Source of the DNA: Ceratodon purpureus
Taxonomy: Eukaryota > Streptophyta > Bryopsida > Pseudoditrichales > Ditrichaceae
DNA length: 64,000 nt
Assembly: GCA_014871385.1 (NCBI GenBank)
Contig: CM026421.1
Coordinates: 22,434,865 to 22,498,864 of the forward strand
Direction: 5' to 3'
Below are positions 21,481-31,639 of the stretch, piece by piece (within the stretch, counting starts at the first letter, position 1; every line of letters starts with the position of its first letter). Below the pieces are notes generated by a model, which was given only the letters and a program-made list of their open reading frames with translations, searched no databases and had not been told where the DNA came from. The position numbers and the translations under genes were made by a program.

Positions 21481-21769
21481 GTACGGAACTTTTCTTTGAA
21501 TGATTAGGGTAATAGGGTTTGAACGAGTGAACGAGTGTACGGACTCATAGGGTTTGACTTGGACGTCATCATTGTTGATGTGATGGAGGAATGAAGATTC
21601 GGGGGTTTAGCATTTGAAGAAGTTGCAGGTGATGGATTGTGGGTGATGGGTTGTGGTGGGTTGCGGGTGATGGGTTGCGGGTGGAGGGTTTGGGGGTGAT
21701 GGGATGCGGATTGTTGGGTACTTGTTGGGTGGTTGGGGATTGTTCAAGAGTGTTGGGGATTGCCTGGTG

Positions 21770-22090
21770 CTCGAGTGCTTGCTGCTCGATTGCGTGCTGC
21801 TCGGGGCTTGATTCCGAATGCTTGAATCCGAATTATTGCTGTTTAAATCCGAATGCTTGCTGCTTGAAACCGAATGCTTGCTGCTTGAAACCGAATGCTT
21901 GCAATGAGATTGCTTGAATCCGAATGCTTGAATCGGAATGATTGCTGTTTAAATCCGAATGCTTGAAACCGAATGCTTGCTGCTTGAAACCGAATGCTTG
22001 CTGCTTGAAACCGAATGCTTGCTGCTTGAAACCGAAAGCTTGCTGCGCGATTGCTTGAATCCGAAAGCTTGTTGCGCGATTGCTCGAATA
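21770..22090 (+). repeat. imperfect tandem repeat of a GCTTGCTGCTTGAAACCGAAT unit
   Basis: About a dozen copies of a 20-23 bp unit containing CTTGAAACCGAATGCTTGC and variants (CTTGAATCCGAATGC). Non-coding, intron-like context. Confidence 0.65.
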
Positions 22091-22920
22091 TTTAATTTTT
22101 TTTTTTTTCTTGTTGACATTGTGTGATAATGAAATGCATTATGTGCTCACAAATTGTAAATTAAAACGCAATATTTTATAGAATTTTTAAATTTTCTTTT
22201 TATTTTCTTTTTAATTTGAATATTTGAAAAACCCCAAGCCTACTGTCGTCAACGACAGTAGGCCGGGGGCACACCAATGAGTTTGGGGATTTTGGATTTT
22301 TTTTTTTTTTTTTTTTTTTCTTGTTGACATTGTGTGATAATAGAATGCATTATGTGCTCACAATTTGTACATTAAAATGTGAATATTTTATAGAATTTTT
22401 GTATTCTCTTTTTATTTTCTTTTTCATTTGAATTTTTAAAAACCCCAAGCCTACTGTCGTCAACGACAGTAGGCCGGGGGCACACCAATGAGTTTGGGGA
22501 TTTTGGATTTTTTTATTTTTATTTTTTTTCTTGTGCGGATTTTTTTTATTTTTTTATTTTCTTTGAATTTATGTGGAAATTCGGATGCGAATACAGTCAA
22601 TGTCTGAATTGAAAATCTGAATTTCTGGGTTAAAGTATACGGATTTTAATGGTTTTTTTTTGGATATTTAAGAAAATAAAAATACCCAAGCCTACTGTCG
22701 TCAACGACAGTAGGCCGGGGCCGTGGGGGCAATTTTGGGGATTTTGCGGATTTTTTTTATTTTTTTATTTTCTTTGAATGTGTGTGTTGTGTGAATTCGA
22801 TTACAGTCACAAAGTCTTAATGAAAATCTGAATTTCAGTGTTTTATTATACATATTTTAATGGTTTTTTTTGAGATTTAAGAAAATAAAAATACCCCAAG
22901 CCTACTGTCGTTAATGGTTT
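22090..22920 (+). repeat. four ~210-240 bp units each with a perfect 11-bp-stem hairpin
   Basis: Copies at about 22233, 22447, 22690 and 22900 contain GCCTACTGTCG TCAA CGACAGTAGGC (an 11-bp stem with a 4-nt loop). They are followed by a purine-rich GGGGGCA segment and preceded by T-rich tracts. The fourth copy is truncated within the stem. The array lies in the presumed first introns of the X ParB-methyltransferase gene. Confidence 0.75.
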
Positions 22921-23017
22921 TTTTATGAGTCTTTAAGATTTTATTGGGAGCCGTTTCTAGGTTGAGGTTTAATCCTTCATAGTTGCAATGTTTTCTAATA
23001 ATTATCAATTTGCTTAG

Positions 23018-26000
23018 GACTCTGATGGTGATCATCTGGGGAGCGAACGTCAAGACCCTTCGCCAGCAGAAACTGAGGTATTTCATTCAATTTACAATTT
23101 ATATTCTTTTCTTATGTTTATGAATTTGAGTTCTATATGCCCTCTACTCTTTTAAATATGGAAGTTAATCCTCACTTCATTTCTGCTACTCTAGGTATCA
23201 TCCGATGCTCCTGAGATGTCTGCTACTTCCCCCATTTCTGTGATCAATGTTTCCGATCTTTCGGATTCATTTGATCAGCCTTATTGTACCTGTGATGTAG
23301 CCAACCCTGTAGGTGTGGAAAGTGGACCTCTCGAGGTCCACTCTCCTCAATACATGCCTACCTCGCCAGTGTACATGCCTACCTCTCCAGTGTACATGCC
23401 TACATCTCCGGTGTATGAGCCAACCTCCCCGGGCTATATGCCCACGTCTCCTCCACAGGGCTCCCCGCCGATGTCTCCACCCTCTCCTTCGTCGCCGATT
23501 AGAGTCAGGAGGCCAGCCCATGTCGTCTTTGCTCTGCCGGCTATTTTGCCGTGCCCTGTCCAACAGACCAGGCGATTTTGGAGGAGGCGCCGTCACTGGA
23601 ACTGTAGACAGTCTAAGGAGTACTATAGTCGATCCTCACGTAAATAGTTTTATCAATCACAGATGATGATTGAGTTGTTAAAAGAGAGGTTACAGTATGA
23701 AGATATATTGTTACTTTCTTTTACATAATTGTCTACTTTGCATGACTTTCTTCGATTGTGCTTGTTCTCCTAATTTGCGCACCTTCTCGCAGGTTACGCA
23801 AACACAAGATGTGTTGGTGAAACCATCTTGTCCGTTAAACTTGAAGACTGCCACAGAAGGGGAATTGGAACATCAAACCAAATACAAGGTGAACACCAAC
23901 GCCGTCATCAACAAGCTCAGGATCAAGCCATCGCAGAAGTCCCGAATGTCGGTGCCTCTGTGCAGGATGATCCCAATGGCAAAGGTCAGACCAGTGGGCG
24001 AAGTGGGTGTGCAGCATTTGGAGCGGGAGTTCGTCAAGGGGTATAGAGATGGCGACCGCGTCATGTACATCTCCATGTACAACAACGAAGAGCAGACACG
24101 AGATGTTACGGATGAGGTCATGGCTAAATGGAGCCCATTATGGAGGCACGCGAATGATACATTTGAATCTGAGCTTCAAAGTGACGAGGACTGGTCGCAA
24201 TTCTCGGGGAAGATGTTTTTTGTCTGGGAAGGTAACCATCGCCTCTCAGCATGGCTTCGGCATATCAACAAGCATCATGCAGACGACCCGTCATGGCACA
24301 TATCAGTGAACTGCATAGTACTCGATCCCCGTGGCCATGTTGGCAATCTTCTTCACGCAATGCATGACATCAACTGGTAAGTACTTGTTTCGTTTCTCCT
24401 GTTTTTCATTTGTTACTTAATCTCATCTCTTTTATTCAACGTACGTATTTTGGTTTCTTTTCAGGTCGACTGAGAATGACCACGTCAAGAGTAATCTCCC
24501 TGCAAAACTATTTCGAATCCGCTCTTTTGGAATGATGAAGCTTGAGGAATTCAAAGACCTCCTAAGTCCTGAAGAGTATGACGCATGTTTGAAGAACAAG
24601 CCACCTAATCCCTCCTGGTTTCCGTTGACAACTAAAGTTTTCATCGCATTTCTGTACCGAGTAAGTCCTACCTCCTCTCTCTATTTGCTTCTTATTCTTC
24701 AATACTCATGGAATTTCCTAAGCCTGAATTATCTATCTACAGCGGGAACTTGCTGCGGCCTCCGATGAAGCAGCAAGTGCCTACCGCATGAAGACACCCG
24801 AGGATGAGCAGTCTGCAAGTGCAGTTTGGGATGTCATGAATGAGGCATCAGAGAGAATGGTCGAAGCCATCAAGAAGAAGGACTTTACCAAGTACTTGGC
24901 CATTGCAAATCCCAAGAATGGTGACGACTTCCTCAATGAGGTGACTCACTGATCATTGTTCAATTCACAATTTCGTACGACTTCATTGATTTCTGTATTT
25001 ATCTTTTTCAAACTTCCTTGCTTCTTGCAGATTAATCGCCATTTCAGTCTCAACAATAAGCCTGAGATGTCAGTCGATAAGCTTCAGAAGGTTGTTCCAG
25101 CGGCCGTTGAGGCCAAATACAAGGCTCGTTGGTTGAAGTGGTGGAACTCATCCCCGAGTGCTCGAACGTCTTACAGATTTCTGCCATCTGAATTCAAAGA
25201 CACCGAATTCGACCCATGGTTGAACAAAGCTTCATTCTGGGCTGGGGTAATTTTCATTAAAAATTTCTTTCGATTTCCTTGTTCCTTTATTTTTTTACTG
25301 TATTTCTTCTTCGCTGCTACTTATATGATTTTTTTATTACAGTTGGAGGAAGCCGTCATCCACGAAGTCGAGGACATATTCAAGTCTGAGAACCTCGATA
25401 TCAATTGGATGGCATTTCCTGATGTCCAACAGCCGGGCGATTTTGTCGAGAGTTCACGTATTCTATTATGGGACAAGGCCTTCCCTACGTTCATTGGAAA
25501 AAAAGCTGAGAAGCACTTCGACAAGAAGTCCAACTTCGCTAAATTCCCTGGAACCGCTCAAGTTGTCAAGCGGGTTACTTACCGGTACATTACCAAACTT
25601 AATCGCATTTCCATTTCATAGTTCTCATTGTAATTGTTTCTTATACTTACCTCCTTCGTGTCTTCCCATAGGTACTTCAAGCGAGAGCTTCTATTGAAGG
25701 AGGCCATCAGCATTCAGCAACTCCCCATGTACTTCAAGCTTTGGACGCAGACAACCTCGGACCAGTGTATCTATTCTCCCCAGCAGATAAAACGGTACAA
25801 AGCTGCTCACCTGGACGCTGGATGCTGGTATCTTGATTGTATTGGTGGTTTCACTATTGACTCCGAGGCGGAAGTCAAGATGCTGCACGATGGAGGTGCG
25901 GTTGTCGTGGAGGACTCCGTGGATGATGCAGAACGTCCTGAAGGAGAGCAGGATCAGTCTTCTGCTCCTCCACCGAAGAGAGGGAGAGGAAGGCGACTGA

Positions 26001-27745
26001 AATCTCTGGGTTCTCGGTCAGAGGCATCACAGCAAACTGGTGCGGAGTCTTCCGCGCCACCTGAGAAGGCACCACAGCCCTCTCCGGGTATTATCGTTAC
26101 GAACCCTTCTCCAGCTTCTTCACCGGCTCCTTCCTCGATCAGTGCTTCGGAGATCACCAGAGGTCTCCTTCAGCAGAGGAAGGCCAAACTATATCCTCAA
26201 ACAACTTCTTCCGCTGGAGCTTCGATTTCCACACATGTCTCCGTCTTCAACTCATCTGTAGATTCCATGTTACGGCGAAATAGGAGACAGGAGAGAAAAG
26301 GTGGCGACCCGGATTGGATCAAGACTCAAGACTTCATTCGCAAGGTTTGTTCCTATATTTTGACATTTACTGGATTCTGCCACCTCTACTCGCTATGTAG
26401 TTACTAACTCTGCTTTCTTGTTTCCTCAAGTTTGGAGCAGGCCGCGAAAACATAGTTGGGGACCGGTGCAAACAAGAGGACCATCTGGGAGTCGACTTGA
26501 TCATTGCCGACATCCCTGAGAATCTTCCCGTCCCATCCGTTTCCGTTCCCCCCACGAGTATTCCGCCTTGGAACTCTCGCTACAAGGATTATTTGTACGA
26601 CATCTTCCATTTTGCAGATGATTTCCTGCAGAAAGATGGTGCCATCTGCCTCATCTACAACACTGATCAGAAGCTGGCTAAGGATATCGAGGAAGAAGCT
26701 GCTGGTGGTGGATACGTGCTGTTCAAGGACTGGTGGGGTGTCAATGTACTCGGCCTGACTTCTCCTACGAACCCCGAGAACTTGGTACTTTTCCTAAACA
26801 TGCCCTTCTCTTCGCTTACTGATAACCCTTCCGCTTAATTTTACTCACTAGTTCTGCTTGACTGCAGACTATGCGGTTCTGGATTCGCGTCTACGTTCGT
26901 AGTGGCAGTACTTTCTCCTTCCAGACGAAGAAGGAAGACCTGATACATGGGCTCCTCAACATTACCGAGAGTGATGCCATTTTCAACTTCACCGATGCCG
27001 AATCTCAGCTCATGAATGGGGAGGTGCCGTGGAGAGGCCCAAGGGAGAAATCCCCTGAGATGATGCAGAACATCATTGAGGAGCTGTCCAAGCCCGGCGA
27101 CATAGTTGTTGACTGGAATGCTGGGACATGTATCTCTCTTACATATCTCTGCTTCATTTTTCCTCTCGTTCTTTCCAAAGTTTCTCATTTCTTTGTTTCT
27201 CTTCGAGTTTCAGGGGCCTCCATCAAGGCCGCCCAGGCTGTTGGTCGTCACATTCTCGCTTTTGAGGAGGACGAAGCCATATTCAACGCCCTTCTCAAAC
27301 CATCCGCCATGGGCCCTCCTAAACATCCAAGGCCGGCAGCAACAGGCGAAGCGCCTCCAAAGAGAGCAAGACCTGACAAGTGGTGTACGTCTTCTATTCT
27401 ACGTTCAATTATCCAATCATTACTTCTCTTTCCACCTCTACGTACAAGATCTAACCACAATCGGTTCTGTATTGCAGAGTAGTTTCTGCATCACCGCCAC
27501 GTGTGCCAAGAGCAGTGTCCACTCCATCGTGGCGTCTTCATTCCAGCCCGATTCAGCCTTTCATACTTCCGGACTACGCAGAGGGCTTAGCACAGGCGTT
27601 TCAATCTGGAGCCCTTACATATGTTCCTAGTCGGCCAAGTACTTTTGATCCCAGGGCCCTTCAATTCGTCGATGACGAGGCGGTAGAAGGAGATACGGAG
27701 TCATCTAGTTCTGAGAGTGAAAGTAGCGACTGTAGCATGTTGTGA
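23018..27745 (+). CDS. ParB-like domain + class-beta amino-methyltransferase-like protein, element X
   Basis: A spliced gene. Ten well-supported exons are 23793-24376, 24465-24660, 24743-24940, 25031-25246, 25343-25584, 25672-26344, 26431-26784, 26868-27129, 27214-27384 and 27483-27745. They total 3,159 nt (1,053 codons) and stay in frame across every GT-AG junction. Exons 23018-23077 and 23195 to about 23640 probably precede them; the junction before 23793 is unresolved. Domains: a Tyr-Pro-Thr-Ser-Pro heptad run, a ParB-like N-domain (VPLCRMIPMAKVRPVGE, then FFVWEGNHRLSAWLRHI), a helical middle region, a charged low-complexity linker, then methyltransferase motifs in class-beta order (IIADIPEN; RGPREKSPEMM; VVDWNAGTWAS; RHILAFEEDEAIF). 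Bacteria and phages have ParB-methylase fusions. Catalytic DPPY is DIPE here and the SAM loop has Trp for Gly, so activity is doubtful. Confidence 0.75.
23351..23455 (+). other. five heptads resembling the RNA polymerase II C-terminal repeat
   Basis: Five consecutive seven-codon units: YMPTSPV three times, then YEPTSPG and YMPTSPP. They follow the YSPTSPS consensus at positions 1, 3, 4, 5 and 6. Serine-proline and proline-rich sequence follows (PPMSPPSPSSP). The frame is continuous with the preceding exon. No counterpart was seen in Y. Confidence 0.75.
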
Positions 27746-28258
27746 GGTTGAAGGAGGCTTCGGTCTATTGTTGTTTTCATTTGATTTGATTTGATTTAAT
27801 TGGAGTTCATTGGGTAATCCTTCGTCTACTCTACTTCCCTGAACCTAAACTTGTTATAATTCTCATGTCCAATTTGTCTCCGTGTTTGTAAAGGATGAAA
27901 TGTCACAACTGTAATGCTCAAAATATAATATGAAGAATGAAATGTTACAAAAGAAAGGCTCAAATGTAATATTGTGCTGTTATTTATATTTTACTCATTC
28001 AAAATCCCACATTTGCATAGCCATGTTACCTATTCTTCACTTGGTGTACATCTTGGTTTCGGCTACTCCATTATTGTACACGAACTCTGAAATATTCCAC
28101 GGACTTTTAAGACCATTTCTTTTAGTTGGTTTTTCTTTTCTTATTTCTAGAATCATCTATATTATCTAAAACCATCATGCTCGAATACTCGTATCTAGAT
28201 CCAATGAATGACCAAATCTTAAGAATTGTATTCGAACACCCCACTAGACTTCACTGTA

Positions 28259-28630
28259 CTAATCCTTCGAAGGATATACAGTCCAACTCTTGTCCATATC
28301 AAACCAGCAAGTTTCGCCATCCGATATGATCACTTCGGGCAGCTGAACAACTGGATTCTCATCGACGTTCGATAGCAAGGGATACGGGATTAGGGATAAC
28401 TCCATAATACGGAGAAGCTCATTGGTACAAAGCACTGTCCAACGCCATTCACCTTCACCAACATGGAGGCTTCCGATGTGCCTAAACGGTGGCAGGTCCA
28501 TGCCTCGATCCCTGGCGCGCTCCACCTCCAGCAGCCACGGCCGCAGCTCCTCATAACTCGCCGGTGCCTTTGGGGGCAAACCTACAGCCGCTCTCGTCCT
28601 CCTGGATCTCGCATTACACACCTTCGGCAT
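28259..28630 (-). CDS. small conserved terminal ORF of element X
   Basis: 123 codons from MPKVCNARSRRTR to the stop; an upstream in-frame extension to 28858 is not conserved in Z, which has a stop there. The N-terminus is basic, followed by PKAPASYEELRPWLLEVERA, DLPPFRHIG, EGEWRWTVLCTNELLRIME and a C-terminal ETCWFDMDKSWTV. It is nearly identical to the Z copy at 61680-62051, with only a few conservative changes, and sits in the same place next to the terminus. No known domain was recognised. Its conservation suggests an element function such as terminus recognition or regulation, but this is inference. Confidence 0.6.
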   Translation of the reverse strand: MPKVCNARSRRTRAAVGLPPKAPASYEELRPWLLEVERARDRGMDLPPFRHIGSLHVGEGEWRWTVLCTNELLRIMELSLIPYPLLSNVDENPVVQLPEVIISDGETCWFDMDKSWTVYPSKD

Positions 28631-29334
28631 CGCGCAACACACTGAATTCTTGTAGTCTTCAAACGTTCCAGGCAAGCTTGCAGATTGACATCCCCGAACT
28701 CCTACGCTACCTTCGCATACAGCACAGCATGCCAAGGACTGTGTCACTATCCAAATACGCCATCTAGAGACAAGCTCAAGAAACCAAGAGTGACCTCCTT
28801 CTCTGGAACCCAGCTTACCAAGTGTTGTTTGATGATGAAAATCTCCTACTTGTATCACTCAAATGAAGATGCTTTGCTGCCTACGAAGAGAGAGTACTCT
28901 TCGATGAAGACAAGGACTCTAACAAGGTATATCTTGGTTTCAGCAGTTAAGATATTATACACGAATTTTGAAATATTCCAGGAAGTTTTCAAACCTTGCC
29001 TCCTTTACGTTCTTTCAAATTTGTTTTTTTCCTTGTGCATTTAGATAATCCTATGAAAGAATTATTTGTTTGATCTAAAACTTAACGCCTGATCATTATA
29101 TCTTGCCTAAATCCATGAGAAATATAACAAAATATATGCATGACGTCATCATGACATCAGCCCTAATTTGTATCTTAGAGAACAAACGTAATAAATTCTT
29201 ACCAGAGATAATCTCTAATTTCCACGGTAATATACTCTTTTTCTAAAAAAAGTGTCAAAATTTAGCCTTAATTTAGTAATTTTCCACGGTTATAGGGTCT
29301 ACTTTGCTTTTGAAAATTTTCCTAATTCTCAATT

Positions 29335-29401
29335 CTGTGCTCTCCATTCTGCGCTCACCGCTCTCCGCTCTACGCTCTCCGCTCACGTACGAACTTTCCC
29401 C
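29335..29401 (-). repeat. right terminal inverted repeat of element X
   Basis: The reverse complement reads GGGGAAAGTTCGTACGTGAG, then GCGG, AGAGCG, TAGAGCGG, AGAGCGG and TGAGCGC words. It matches 12878-12960 inverted and the Z terminus at 60910-60975 almost exactly. Confidence 0.8.
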
Positions 29402-29411
29402 CTGCCGGGGT
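29402..29411 (+). repeat. target-site duplication of element X, right copy
   Basis: CTGCCGGGGT, identical to 12868-12877. Confidence 0.8.
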
Positions 29412-29954
29412 ACATGGAACGGATGACTTCAGGGAGGTTACTACTTCCGCAGGAATCTCAACTGCTGTTGGCAATGTCGTGTCCTTCACCTCAGGGAGTA
29501 CTGTCGTCTCAAGTACGTTTTCACTATCAGAATCACTCAACTCAAAGATGGTTTGAAGTCCTGGCTCGGTCTTCACTTTCCTCAACGGCGGATCAGAATT
29601 GATGCATACTGTTGTAGACGATCGGGGGGTAAGCAATTCAGTAGAAGCACCTAAGACAGACTCCGTAATTCCGTAGACTCTGTACTTCCCTGGTTTAAGC
29701 AACCAAAACGTCCCAAACTCCTTCTGGGTAGATAACTGACCCACTGCATGCGAGAGTTCGCCACTGATGTCGTCAAATATCTCCTCCTCTACATGAAGTG
29801 ATTCCTCTCTGTACTGGAAGCGAAGACTCAGAGTGGTAGAACTGATCATAGCACACCCATCTACACCCAAAGGAAACGTAATCGGAACAGAATGCGAATC
29901 TGCACGAAGGTAAGCCATACTGTGAACACGAAGAGCGAGATGTGAAAAAAGCAA
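29402..29954 (-). pseudogene. Mutator-like transposase N-terminal part of element Y, separated by X
   Basis: The minus-strand frame starts at 29954 and encodes about 184 residues homologous to the N-terminus of the X transposase (RFQYREESLHVEEEIFDD; KPGKYRVYGITES; STELLTPRSSTT). It runs into the X target-site duplication. The remaining two thirds lie at 12867-9388. The two parts join in the same frame when X is ignored, so the gene was intact at the moment of insertion with respect to this site. Confidence 0.85.
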
Positions 29955-30315
29955 ACACGGCGGAGGAGATGATCACAGAATATTACGTACCCTTCTCGCT
30001 GCGACATTCTTCTAAACTCACACAAGAGTACATGATTCAGGAGACGGTTAACATTAAGACGTATAGTTAGGATAATTTCTGGAGCGAATAACCTTACATG
30101 AACTAATTAATCATGGATTAGTACAAGTCCGGAGAACATGCCCGCCCTAATATTCATTGTCATATAGGCTGGGATATTACAGACATGAGTGGTAGATGAC
30201 GGCCACTTTTAGTACTAATAGATTTTTTATTACAATGAAACGCTTTCATTACAATAGAACCATTCCGATCACATTCAGGTACACGTACTCCAAGGTCTTT
30301 AATCCCACTACTCTG

Positions 30316-30771
30316 TTAAACTCGACGAATGTGTTTTCTGGATGGCTCCCTCGCATCGTAGTCTTTGATACTGTCTTCAAGAAGCCCATGAGTGCTAATT
30401 GCAGTCCAGCAGCCTCTACTTTGTAGCCTACGTCCTTTCGGAGGAGGGGTGCTTCTTAAAAGACATCTGGAGTAGGTCCCCGGTTTGATGTTTCCAACTT
30501 TGGCGTACGCATGGGCTGCACTAATAACGTCGCACACAGCCCGTTCTCCTTCTACCGTGGTTGGGGTGGCCGACTGGACACAGCCCTCGGCGTCCACAAT
30601 CATGACATGAACGGAAGCAACTTGGGTGGGTGGCTCCTTGGAGTCTGGCAAGCTGCAATCTGGAACTGGATCAAAGGGACCCTGAAAATCGTCTAAGGAC
30701 ACCTCATATTCTCCCACTACCTGTGAATCTAGAAGTATACGAGAAGGGGACATGAGCGGTTCTGCCTCCAT
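30316..30771 (-). CDS. small accessory protein of element Y (HAY-KVG motif family)
   Basis: The start is taken at MEAEPLMSPS (30771), because a TATA box at 30844-30851 lies between it and the more upstream ATG. 151 residues: an acidic Asp/Pro-rich N-terminal half (DDFQGPFDPVPDCSLPD), then HAYAKVGNIKPGTYSRC, which matches the X protein at 13873-14325, then a basic tail (KGRRLQSRG). In Y it lies upstream of the transposase and in the same direction, whereas in X it lies beyond the transposase 3' end, so the module moves or inverts. Function unknown. Confidence 0.6.
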   Translation of the reverse strand: MEAEPLMSPSRILLDSQVVGEYEVSLDDFQGPFDPVPDCSLPDSKEPPTQVASVHVMIVDAEGCVQSATPTTVEGERAVCDVISAAHAYAKVGNIKPGTYSRCLLRSTPPPKGRRLQSRGCWTAISTHGLLEDSIKDYDAREPSRKHIRRV

Positions 30772-30843
30772 CTCCAGTGAAGCCTCTACTAAGATTATCT
30801 CAATCTGGAAATGCGTCTGGAAATGGAGGAGCCAGTGACATTT

Positions 30844-30851
30844 CTTATATA
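30844..30851 (-). promoter_or_regulatory. TATA box of the small accessory gene of Y
   Basis: TATATAAG on the minus strand, about 75 bp upstream of the ATG at 30771. Confidence 0.5.
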
Positions 30852-31298
30852 GGAGTATGTACAATGAACGCAGCCTCGGCTCATGTTAAAACACGTGTCT
30901 AGGAGGGCTATATTAATGCAAAGAATGAATCAGGGACGGCGCAGTCTTCGCATGGTTGTTCACATGCAGTTAATACGTGACAGTATGAAAGGTGAACTAA
31001 CTTGTGCTGCAGAACAAATGCTACGCCATGGTGAGTAGATATTGGAATCTTATCAGGTAACTAATTTCATGCATTCCACGTACAGCCAACGGCGGCTCAT
31101 TCATTAAGACAACTATTAGCGTCCAAATATCTTATGGAGGGCCCAAATGTCAGTGAGACATATAAATCGCGGTCTAGCTCATAATGACACGCTTTAAGAC
31201 ATTTTAAAGAATGAACATATTATGGGGTTCATAGATCCCTCGTCAGCTATTTTTTCAAGCCATTACGTAATGCTTCGAATGGCCCATTAGAATCAGAG

Positions 31299-31577
31299 AT
31301 GATCACACGGTCTGCTTCGAAGGCGCAGGCAGAGTTATCCAGGTCTGTACAGAAACGGAGGCGTCTTCGGAGGAAGAGGAGGTTAGCGGCTCTGGAGGTC
31401 ACTGAATCCCCGTACAATTTGCGTTCAGCGATGGGGAAGAAGGGAGGGAATTCTAGTCAGGCCGTCGGAGGACAAACTAGACGGCCTGGCGCTTCGATTG
31501 GACGAGACGATGTTTCACCGCGAACTCTGAACTATGTGGATGAGGACGGAACGCCCATCCAGAATCCTCGCAGTAAG
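31299..31577 (+). CDS. basic N-terminal exon of element Y, possibly exon 1 of its ParB-methyltransferase gene
   Basis: The frame begins MITRSASKAQAELSRSVQKR and continues with RRLRRKRRLAALE, a strong nuclear localisation type cluster. It runs through SPYNLRSAMGKKGG to a donor, CGCAGTAAG/GTATGC, at 31577. It occupies the same position and strand as 18887-19333 in X. The two share composition and architecture rather than obvious residue identity. If it is exon 1 of the downstream gene, its first intron would be 8.6 kb and contain the minus-strand genes at 33-39.5 kb. Confidence 0.45.
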
Positions 31578-31639
31578 GTATGCTCCAATGCAATGGGAAC
31601 CATGCATACGCTTGTCAACTTCGTTCTCTGGTAGACAGT

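Larger units (their letters stand above)
12878..29401. mobile_element. element X: Mutator-like element (16.5 kb) nested in the Y transposase
   Basis: The inverted termini are GAGGGAAGCTTGTACGTGAG at left and GGGGAAAGTTCGTACGTGAG at right (reverse complement). Both are followed by GAGCGG/AGAGCG/TGAGCG iterations and, roughly 150 bp further in, CCCTATAACCGTGGA. A 9-10 bp duplication flanks the element. The gene order from the left is: small acidic protein (+), transposase (-), basic exon (+), ParB-methyltransferase (+), small conserved ORF (-). X must be younger than Y because it interrupts a Y gene. Confidence 0.85.

Noticed and set aside
23018-27745. Bacterial contamination or recent bacterial transfer because of the ParB-methylase architecture
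   Set aside because: Ten or more exons with plant-like GT-AG introns, three copies inside plant transposons and strong sequence divergence indicate long residence in the nucleus.
29402-29440. A shared C-terminal peptide (KFVRERRA) of the frames ending near 29370 and 60941 as evidence of homology
   Set aside because: The peptide is encoded by the terminal repeat of X and Z, which interrupts two unrelated genes at these points.
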